In this document: positions 6,113-13,400 of the stretch, piece after piece
How the letters are laid out: every line of letters begins with the position of its first letter
How positions within the stretch are numbered: the first letter of the stretch is position 1
DNA from: PALSA-1355 sp041499515
GTDB taxonomy: Bacteria; Planctomycetota; Planctomycetia; Pirellulales; PALSA-1355
NCBI GenBank assembly: GCA_041499515.1
Contig: JBGQKM010000151.1
Location: forward strand, 1 to 14,565
DNA length: 14,565 nucleotides
Direction: 5' to 3'
Made by a program: the position numbers and the translations under genes
The notes under the pieces: generated by a model
Seen by the model: the letters and a program-made list of their open reading frames with translations, nothing else
Database searches by the model: none
What the model was told of the DNA's origin: nothing

Positions 6113-8311
6113 ATGAGTCAGACTGCCGGCACGACCGCCGAAACCGTGCAAAAATTCTCGCTGACCGAACTCTCTCCCCAGACCGTTTACGATAAGTGTA
6201 TCGCGCTGGCGCGAAACCTTTGGTGGACCTGGCACCCGGAAGTCATCAACCTCTTCCGCGATCTCGACCCGATTCGCTGGCGCCAGTTGGACCACAATCC
6301 GATCGCGCTTTTGGCCGAATTTACGCCCGAGCGGCTGGAAATGCGGGCTTCCGAGTTGGTGCTCTATAGCCGCATCAACTACGCGTACCGCCGGCTGAAG
6401 GAGTACATGAGCAACACGCAGACGTGGGGTCGCACCCACGCGGGCGTGTTGGGCTCTAAGCCGGTGGCCTACTTTTCGGCCGAATTCGGCATCCACGAGT
6501 CGGTGCAGATCTACTCCGGCGGCCTGGGCGTGCTCTCCGGCGACCACATCAAAAGTGCCAGTGGGCTGGGCATTCCGCTGGTGGCCATCGGCCTGTTCTA
6601 TGACCAGGGGTATTTCAAGCAGCACCTCGATCTGGAGGGCTACCAGCGGGAAGAGTATCTCGACACCAAGGTCGAAAACGTTCCCATGGAACCCGCGGCG
6701 GGCCCCGACGGCAAGCAAATCACCGTGAACATCGACACCCGCACCGGGCACTTGCTGGCCAAAGTCTGGCTGATGAACGTGGGACGGGTAAAATTGTATC
6801 TCTTGGACTGCGACGTCGAGGGCAACAGCCCGGAAGACCGCGAGTTGACCAGCCGGCTGTACGGCGGCGACCATCGCACGCGGATTCGCCAAGAACTGGT
6901 GCTGGGCGTGGGCGGCGTCAAGGCGCTGGCGGCGTTGGGTATCACGCCGGGCGTTTATCACTTGAACGAGGGCCACAGCGTGTTTGCCACGCTGGAGGCG
7001 ATCCGCGAGCGGATGCACAACGACGGGCAGAGTTTCGACAACGCGCTGCGCGAAGTAGCACAACACACGGTCTTCACCACCCACACTCCGGTGCCGGCCG
7101 GACACGACCGCTTCGACGGCGGACTGATCGAAGAACACTTGGGGCCGTTGCGCGACCAGTTACGCATCTCGTACGAGCAATTGATGGGCCTGGGCCGAGT
7201 CGAGCCGCACAACGAAGGCGAAAGTTTTTGCATGACCGTGCTGGGCCTGAAACTTTCTCGGCGGGCCAACGCCGTCAGTTGCCTGCACGGGCACATTTCG
7301 CGGCGGATGTGGGCCCATCTCTGGCCCTGGCGCGTGGAAGAGGAAATCCCCATCGGCCACATCACCAACGGCGTGCACGTGCCCAGTTGGTTGGCCTGGC
7401 AGATGTTGCAGTTGTACGACCGCAACTTTCCGGTCGGCTGGCTGCAACGGATGGGCGAACCCGACGCCTGGCAGAACATTCATCACGTCGATCCGGGCGA
7501 GTTGTGGGAAGTCCACTACGCGCTGAAGAATTTGCTATTGGCGTTCGTGCGCCGCCGCGTCAGCCGGCAGTGCCGCCGGCGAGGCGAAAGCGACGCTGTG
7601 GTCGAGGCGGCCCGCAACCTGCTCGATCCGAATATTCTCACGATCGGGTTCGCCCGCCGTTTTGCCACTTACAAGCGGGCAGACCTGATCATGTCCGATC
7701 CGGACCGGCTGCAGCGACTGCTCAACGATCCCGAGCGGCCGATCCAGATCATTTTCGCCGGCAAGGCCCATCCGGCCGACGAGCCCGGCAAGCAACTGAT
7801 CAAGAAAATCGCCAACGCACGGCACGAGGAGCGGTGCGCCAGCCGCGTCGTGTTTGTCGAGGATTACGACATCAACGTTTGCCGGCACATGATCCAGGGG
7901 GTCGACGTGTGGATGAACAATCCGCGCCGGCCGCTGGAAGCCTCCGGCACCAGCGGCCAGAAAGTCGTGCTCAACGGCGGCCTCAATCTGTCGGTGCTCG
8001 ACGGTTGGTGGGCCGAGGCCTATGACGGCACTAACGGCTTTGCCATCGGCAAGGGCACGAGCCACGTATCGGACCAGATCAGCGATCAGCGCGACGGCGA
8101 AGCCCTATATGAGACGCTCGACAACGAAGTCATCCCGCTGTTCTACGATCGCGACATTGACGGTTTGCCGCGCGGCTGGATCCAACGGATGAAAAACTCG
8201 ATCAGCTCGCTGGCCTGGCGCTTCAGCGCTCACCGCATGGTCATGGATTACACTAAGAGTGCCTACCTGACGGCCGCCGGCGGCGTCAGTTGCGACATGA
8301 GCGTCCGCTAA
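6113..8311 (+). CDS. glgP: Alpha-glucan (glycogen/maltodextrin) phosphorylase
   Basis: The enzyme releases glucose 1-phosphate from alpha-1,4-glucans by phosphorolysis using pyridoxal phosphate. The 732-residue protein belongs to the shorter bacterial group with an N-terminal DUF3417-type domain (RNLWWTWHPE near residues 34-43, then DPIRWRQLDHNPIALL). YFSAEFGIHE begins near residue 120, followed by IYSGGLGVLSGDH; HLNEGHSVF near 283-291 lies by the substrate cleft; and ITNGVHVPSW follows. The PLP-lysine motif reads EASGTSGQKVVLNGG with the lysine at 617, followed by LNLSVLDGWWAEAYDG. Most relatives have GMK rather than GQK. AAGGG at 6102-6106, 6 nt upstream, fixes the ATG. It probably serves storage-glycogen breakdown. 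No other glycogen gene is present in the window, and the gene diverges from the flavoprotein gene. Confidence 0.93.
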   Translation: MSQTAGTTAETVQKFSLTELSPQTVYDKCIALARNLWWTWHPEVINLFRDLDPIRWRQLDHNPIALLAEFTPERLEMRASELVLYSRINYAYRRLKEYMSNTQTWGRTHAGVLGSKPVAYFSAEFGIHESVQIYSGGLGVLSGDHIKSASGLGIPLVAIGLFYDQGYFKQHLDLEGYQREEYLDTKVENVPMEPAAGPDGKQITVNIDTRTGHLLAKVWLMNVGRVKLYLLDCDVEGNSPEDRELTSRLYGGDHRTRIRQELVLGVGGVKALAALGITPGVYHLNEGHSVFATLEAIRERMHNDGQSFDNALREVAQHTVFTTHTPVPAGHDRFDGGLIEEHLGPLRDQLRISYEQLMGLGRVEPHNEGESFCMTVLGLKLSRRANAVSCLHGHISRRMWAHLWPWRVEEEIPIGHITNGVHVPSWLAWQMLQLYDRNFPVGWLQRMGEPDAWQNIHHVDPGELWEVHYALKNLLLAFVRRRVSRQCRRRGESDAVVEAARNLLDPNILTIGFARRFATYKRADLIMSDPDRLQRLLNDPERPIQIIFAGKAHPADEPGKQLIKKIANARHEERCASRVVFVEDYDINVCRHMIQGVDVWMNNPRRPLEASGTSGQKVVLNGGLNLSVLDGWWAEAYDGTNGFAIGKGTSHVSDQISDQRDGEALYETLDNEVIPLFYDRDIDGLPRGWIQRMKNSISSLAWRFSAHRMVMDYTKSAYLTAAGGVSCDMSVR

Positions 8312-8373
8312 AGGGCGATCGTCCAATCCTGCCCCAACACGGTCTCGCGCCGGCTCGACCGCCACGCCACCCC

Positions 8374-8402
8374 TTTCTGCGGCGTCGTGGTTTGCCTAGA
8401 AT
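8374..8402 (+). promoter_or_regulatory. Weak promoter candidate before the deoxyhypusine-synthase-like gene
   Basis: TAGAAT at 8397-8402 matches five of six -10 bases and lies about 47 bp before the start codon. The hexamer 17 bp upstream (TTTCTG) is a poor -35. Cotranscription with glgP, 137 bp away, is equally possible. Confidence 0.22.
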
Positions 8403-8448
8403 TTGACGTTGGTTCGTCCCAGCGCGTCCCCACGAGGAGCCTCGGCCC

Positions 8449-9504
8449 ATGTCCGCAAAAAAAGAGCTACTCTCGCAGACCATCGAACACGTCGACATCA
8501 CGCGGCACAACGTCGTGCCGCTGGTCGAGGCGATGCAATACATGGCCTACTCGGCACGCGATCTGGCCCGGGCGGCCGAGATCTACGATCGCATGCTCCG
8601 CGATAGCGAGTGCGGCGTGATCCTGTGCCTGGCCGGCTCGCTGGTCAGCGCCGGCTTGAAAAAAGTGTTTGTCGACATGGTCCGCAACCGCATGGTCGAC
8701 GCCATCGTCAGCACTGGCGCGAATATCGTCGACCAGGATTTTTTCGAGGGGCTCGGCTTCCGCCATTACATGGCCACCGAGCGTCTCAAAGCAGGCTTGG
8801 ACGACGACAAGCTGCGGGAACTACACGTCGACCGCATCTATGATACGCTGATCGACGAAGATGAACTGCGGACGTGCGACGATACGACGAAAATCATCGC
8901 CGACGGACTGCCGCCGCGTCCGTACTCGTCGCGCGAGTTCATTCGCGAGATGGGCGCCTATCTGGCCGAACATGGCAAGACGCGCGACTCGATCGTGCTG
9001 GCCGCCTACGAAGAAGACGTGCCGATCTTTTGCCCCGCGTTTTCCGATTGCTCGGCCGGTTTCGGCCTGGTGGCCCATCAACACGCCCGCGGCGACGCCC
9101 CGAAAGTGAGCATCGACAGCGTGAAGGATTTTTACGAGCTGACGCAATTGAAGATCGCCAACCCCACGACCGGCATCTTCATGCTCGGCGGCGGCGTGCC
9201 GAAAAACTTCACGCAAGACATCGTCGTGGCCGCCGAGATCTTGGGCGACGATCCGCCGATGCACAAATACGCGGTGCAAGTCACGGTGGCCGACGTGCGC
9301 GACGGGGCCCTGTCGAGCTCGACTCTGAAAGAAGCTTCGAGCTGGGGCAAGGTCGACACGGTCTTCGAACAGATGGTCTTCAGCGAAGCCACGCTGGCCG
9401 TGCCGCTGATTGTCGGCTACGCCTACCACAAAGGCGGCTGGAAGCAGCGCAAGCAAAAACGCTGGACCCGAATCCTGGAACCGGCCACGCAAACGGTGGG
9501 CTAA
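8449..9504 (+). CDS. Deoxyhypusine synthase family protein (probable polyamine-forming enzyme)
   Basis: Deoxyhypusine synthases move the aminobutyl group of spermidine onto an enzyme lysine and then to an acceptor. Bacteria lack the eIF5A acceptor, and bacterial relatives are thought to make homospermidine-type polyamines. I recall members being reported to use agmatine and to be called speY, which I have not verified. The 351-residue product has AGSLVSAGLKK, the NAD-site segment DAIVSTGANIVDQD, EEDVPIFCPAFSDCSAGFG, LGGGVPKNF at 246-254 and EASSWGKVD, in which K301 matches the catalytic lysine (human K329). The position of human His288 is Asn253 here. GAGGAG lies 9 nt before the ATG. The C-terminal tail is basic (KQRKQKRW). 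The gene ends just before the REP cluster, and the converging RAYT frame overlaps its last 125 bp. Confidence 0.85.
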   Translation: MSAKKELLSQTIEHVDITRHNVVPLVEAMQYMAYSARDLARAAEIYDRMLRDSECGVILCLAGSLVSAGLKKVFVDMVRNRMVDAIVSTGANIVDQDFFEGLGFRHYMATERLKAGLDDDKLRELHVDRIYDTLIDEDELRTCDDTTKIIADGLPPRPYSSREFIREMGAYLAEHGKTRDSIVLAAYEEDVPIFCPAFSDCSAGFGLVAHQHARGDAPKVSIDSVKDFYELTQLKIANPTTGIFMLGGGVPKNFTQDIVVAAEILGDDPPMHKYAVQVTVADVRDGALSSSTLKEASSWGKVDTVFEQMVFSEATLAVPLIVGYAYHKGGWKQRKQKRWTRILEPATQTVG

Positions 9505-10318
9505 AAGGAAGGCAAGCCAAACTGGGTGCCACACAGGCGCTCCAAACTCGCGCAACATGCTTGCGAAGCGCAAGCATGGCACCGAGTGTGCACGCGTTGT
9601 CGATTTCTACTTGGCCGCCGCCGGGCGGGTGCCGGGTGCCATGGTTGCGCTTCGCAAGCATGTTGCCGTGCCTGACGAACGTGCAGGCCAGCACGATCTT
9701 GGCCGGCAGCGACGCACGGTCGATGGCAATCGGCGTGTCTTCTCCCGTCTCCCAAGCACGGCAGCTCGACCATCGCCAAAACGATGCCTTATCGACAAGG
9801 CCGCGTCGTACCGGATTATTGTGGACGTAGTTTACCTTCTCATGGATATCCTCGACGGACCGCAAATTGCGGTCGTAACCACCGCCGCGCTGCCAGAAAC
9901 GGTAGGCTCGGTCGCCATTTGGCTGCACATCCTCAAGCGTGCGAAGGAATTCTGGCGCGTTGTTTTTGAGCCAGGACAACGCACGATTCGCAACCGACTG
10001 CTTAAGCGACTTTAGAATGGTTGAGATCTTGACGCTCGGACGCGGCAAAACGACGAGATGGACGTGCTCTGGCATAATCACGTATGCCCAGAGGTCAAAC
10101 AAACCTTTTATCCTGCCCTGACCTAAAGCGTCGAGCGTCCACTGACAAGTGCGCACGTGCGACAACAACGGCAGCCGCTTAAAGCAGGAAAAGGTCAGCG
10201 CGTGCGCGTCGCCAGGAATGTCGTAGCGTTTGCAGCGCTTGCGATCGTGGGCCAGCATGACAATAGTCTCGCCGTGACAAGCCGCGCATGCAAGAGAATT
10301 GCGCTGGGGTTTGCCCAC
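9380..10318 (-). CDS. REP-associated tyrosine transposase (RAYT, Y1/HUH family) with read-through C-terminus
   Basis: RAYTs are single-copy HUH-type nucleases that act on single-stranded REP hairpins. From the GTG at 10318 the frame codes 312 residues. The nuclease core begins near RCKRYDIPGDAHALTFSCF. The HUH pair lies in VIMPEHVHLVV (H85, H87), and the conserved segment NYVHNNPVRRGLV carries the candidate catalytic Tyr (Y164). The core ends near SLPA, about residue 206. The remaining roughly 105 residues are a translation of the inverted REP pair and of the antisense strand of the neighbouring gene down to 9380, so the original stop seems lost. ATG 10258 (residue 21) is an alternative start, and neither start has a strong ribosome site. 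Protein-like sequence also continues upstream of 10318. The gene looks foreign or partly decayed, but the core is uninterrupted. Confidence 0.8.
   Translation of the reverse strand: MGKPQRNSLACAACHGETIVMLAHDRKRCKRYDIPGDAHALTFSCFKRLPLLSHVRTCQWTLDALGQGRIKGLFDLWAYVIMPEHVHLVVLPRPSVKISTILKSLKQSVANRALSWLKNNAPEFLRTLEDVQPNGDRAYRFWQRGGGYDRNLRSVEDIHEKVNYVHNNPVRRGLVDKASFWRWSSCRAWETGEDTPIAIDRASLPAKIVLACTFVRHGNMLAKRNHGTRHPPGGGQVEIDNACTLGAMLALRKHVARVWSACVAPSLACLPFSPPFAWPVPGFGSSVFACAASSRLCGRRSRQSAARPAWLR
9550..9625 (+). repeat. REP-type repeat, left copy (76 bp)
   Basis: This unit has a perfect hairpin at 9557-9577 (arm ATGCTTGCG, 3-nt loop AAG, complementary arm), flanked by GCGCAAC and GGCACC. Another 42 bp follow. 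It matches 10407-10482 at about 68 of 76 positions, and the first 34 bp are identical. It lies 46 bp after the deoxyhypusine-synthase-like gene and could act as a transcript 3'-end hairpin. Confidence 0.85.
9635..9666 (-). repeat. REP hairpin, inverted copy
   Basis: These 32 bp match the 9552-9583 hairpin unit on the opposite strand with a single change (G at 9644 breaks one stem pair). With the left copy it forms a head-to-head pair like a BIME. A tandem GGGTGCC lies at its foot (9627-9640). Confidence 0.82.
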
Positions 10319-10406
10319 ATAAATTGCCGGATCTTGTGGTTGCGCCTCGCGATCAGACCACAGCTTTTTGCCGTCGGTGTTTGGGAGGCAGGTTGGATCG
10401 TGACTG

Positions 10407-10482
10407 GCGCAACATGCTTGCGAAGCGCAAGCATGGCACCTCGTGTCCGCGCGCTGTCGATCACTACTTGACCGCCGCCGGG
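10407..10482 (+). repeat. REP-type repeat, right copy, spanning the stop of the PVC cytochrome gene
   Basis: This is the same 76-bp unit as the left copy, in direct orientation and 857 bp away. The hairpin is at 10414-10434. The last 42 bp contain the stop codon (10464-10466) and final codons of the minus-strand PVC cytochrome gene, so the hairpin lies about 30 nt beyond that stop. The pair brackets the RAYT gene. Confidence 0.85.
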
Positions 10483-13400
10483 GCCGGCTTGAGCAAAATG
10501 CCGCCGAGTTGCAGCAGGCTGCCTTTGATCGGGCCGGCCGAGCGGAAAAGGATCTGTTGCGTGCCGCTGGGCAAGTCGATTTCGCCGCCGCGAATTTCCT
10601 GGTAGCGGTCGATGCTGCCGGTGGACTCGACCTTTCCGGTCAGCCTGCGCTCGCCGGCTTCCAGCAGCCAAGTGTTGCCCGCCGATTGGTCCAAGCAAGC
10701 ATAGTTGAGCAACATCAGGTACCGACCGGCCTTGGGCAGTTCGACGTTCCACACGGCGCGATCGTTCTCGCTTTGCCACTTGGCGAGATTCTTGTAGAAA
10801 CGTTCCATGACGATCGTGGGGCCATAAATCTCACAGCGCGTCGCATACAGTTGCAGCGTGCCGTCGGTGGTCGGCTTGACCAACTGCGGATCGTTGGCCT
10901 CGAATACCTTGCGCGGGGCGCCCGAGCCCCGCAAAAACGCGATCACGTTCGCCAAATCCTGGGGGCTCAAGTCCTTTTCCAGCCCCTCGGGCATCAGCGA
11001 CTTGCCGGTGACTTGCAGCACCTCCAGCTCGGTCCGCAAAACTGTCTGCTGCTTGCCCTCCTGGCCCATCAGCGTCACGCTGTTGCCCGTCTCGTTGACC
11101 AGCATGCCGGTATACATGAGCCCACTGGTCGTGACCGCAATGTAATCCAAAAACTTGGCGTCCACGGCCCGGTTGGGGTCCAACATGGCCATCAACAGGG
11201 CCGGCGGCGAGTAATCGGTGAGTGAGGCCAGGTTCGGACCCACTTCGTGACCGACGCCGCGCAGCCGATGGCACACGGCGCAGCGCTTGGCAAACACGGC
11301 GGCTCCGGCCTGCGCGTCGCTGGTCATCGTCAACACGCCGCTGTACCGCTGGAAGACCTGTTGCCGGTTCGCTTCGATCGCCCCAGAGAGCAGGCGGGCG
11401 GCCAGAGCCTTGATCGCGTCGTCCTTGCTTCGCAGCATCCGCTGCCGCCGCGCGGCATCGATGTCGGACGCGGGCACCTGCTTGTTTTCGACCGCGGTCA
11501 GCAGTACCGTGATCCACGCATCGCGGCTCAGAAGCGCGTCGAGAATCTCGCTGCGCAGCGCCGGCCCATGACTCTTCCAGCCGGCCAACAAAGCCGTGGG
11601 CACCTGGTCGTTGTCGAGCCGGGCCAGCGCCTCGACGGCGGCGGTTTGCAGCGCCCCGCTCGATCGCGGCACCAACAGCGCGACCAGCGAAGCAATGTCG
11701 GCGCCGCGCTGGTTCTCGCTACGGCCCAACAGGCGCACCGCCCGCAATCGCTCGTCCTCGGGAGCTTCGTCATTGGCCACGATGGCGCGGGCAAAGTCGA
11801 AAATTTTGGCCAGCTCGTGCGAGGTGTCATATTTCTCCCACGAGGCGTTGCGCCGGTCGAGCGCGTCGAGCAGGCCGGCCAGGGCCGTCAACTGCCAGGC
11901 GGCATACTTGCCCGCGTTGGCCTTGCCGATCTTCGCCAGCGCGACGCCGAGCGTGCGATCGTCGTCGAAAGCGCTGGCCAGCGACACGAGTTGCTCGAGG
12001 AATTCTCCCGGCGGTTCCTTGTCCGCGTCCAGGTTGAGCACGGTGGCCATGACTTCGCTGAGGTTTTCCGGCGTGATCGAGCTGAGCACGGCCGCCGTGA
12101 TGAAACGGTCGTCCGCATAGCCTAGCGCCAAGGCGCCGAGCGCCTTGCCGGCCCGCGGGTCATTCCACTGGCCCAGCGTGTAAGCCCGCTGTAATTGAAC
12201 CTGCAAGTCGCTGTCGTCGGCCAGCGCTAAGATCGCCTCGCCGAGTTGTGGGGCTTGGGCCAGATGGTCTTCGGCCAGCCGCACCGCGTGGCGGCGAATT
12301 CCGGCGTGCGGATCGGACATTGCCTTGACGATTCGCTCGGGCTGGAGACCGCCGAGCAGTTCCAAGGTCCACAGCGCTTGTACCCGGCAGGTGGCCCGCG
12401 GCGAGGCGTCGGCCAGTTTTTTCAGTGGTTCGATCGCCGACTTGTCGTCGCGCCACACGAGCAGTTGCTGCACCATGTCGCGCTGCCAGCCGCTGGGGCT
12501 GTCCAGGGCGGCGACCAATTCGGCCAGCGACAATTGATCGAGCCGGGGAATCTTGCGCGGAGTGCTGCCGATCGGAAACACGCGGTAGATGCGGCCCATG
12601 TCGGATCCGGCGCGCAAGTCGACCTGCTTTTGAATCTCCATCGGGATCCATTCCGGATGTTCGATCGTCTGCCGATACATGTCGGCCACCCACAGGGCAC
12701 CATCGGGACCGGCGGCCAGCATCGTGGGGCGAAACCAGTTATCGGCCGACGCCAGGAATTCGCTGTCTTTCTCGTCGTCGGCGCGACGGCTGGCAAACGT
12801 CAGCCCCTCGGGCCGCATGATCTCGCGGTGCACCAGGTTGTGGACCGGCTCGCTGGTGAACATATTGCCCTCGAACGCCGGGCCTAAGAAGTCGTCGCGA
12901 TAGACCATCGTGCTGTTGGCCGACGTGAAACGATTGGCGGCGTAGAGATCGTTGTAGCGGGCGATCGTGCGGCTGCGCGGAAAGACCTCGGCCGCGCCGG
13001 CTTGTTCGGGCACGTCGACGCGACCGTTGGCCGCAGGCACGTGCTTGTTGCGGCGCAGATATTCGTCGGCCAGCACGAACTGGTACATCGGGTCGCTGTT
13101 GGAGCAGCCGAACCAATTGCCCCAGTCGTCGCGGTTGCGGCCGTACTGCGACCCGCCGGACTGGGGATCGAGCAGTCCTTGGTCGGGGCGGATGCGAAAA
13201 TCGCGGCCGTTGGCATTCACTTCGCCCCCGGCCTTGAGCAGCTTGATTTTGCCGCCGATTGCCGCGTCGCCGTACGCACAATAGAGCCAGCCGTCGAGCC
13301 CCCACTTCAATCCGTTGACGCGGTGCTGCGGGTTGCCCTGACGAAAATTCTGGTACAAGATTTCGCGCTTGTCGGCCTTGCCGTCGCCGTCGGTGTCCTC

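Noticed and set aside
5996..7138. 380-codon minus-strand ORF
   Set aside because: It lies antisense to the clearly identified glgP and shows no recognisable domain; long shadow frames are expected in GC-rich coding DNA.
9410..10015. 201-codon plus-strand ORF across the REP region
   Set aside because: It starts inside the deoxyhypusine-synthase-like gene in another frame and runs antisense to the RAYT core.
10262..10290. CAACH as a cytochrome c haem site at the RAYT N-terminus
   Set aside because: One short motif with no cytochrome fold or signal peptide around it, in a nuclease reading frame; probably chance.
9550..10440. CRISPR-like reading of the repeated palindromes
   Set aside because: There are only three units, unevenly spaced and in both orientations, with a transposase between them; this is the REP/RAYT pattern.
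11247..12125. 292-codon plus-strand ORF
   Set aside because: It is antisense to the HEAT and cytochrome part of the PVC gene, with composition typical of a shadow frame.
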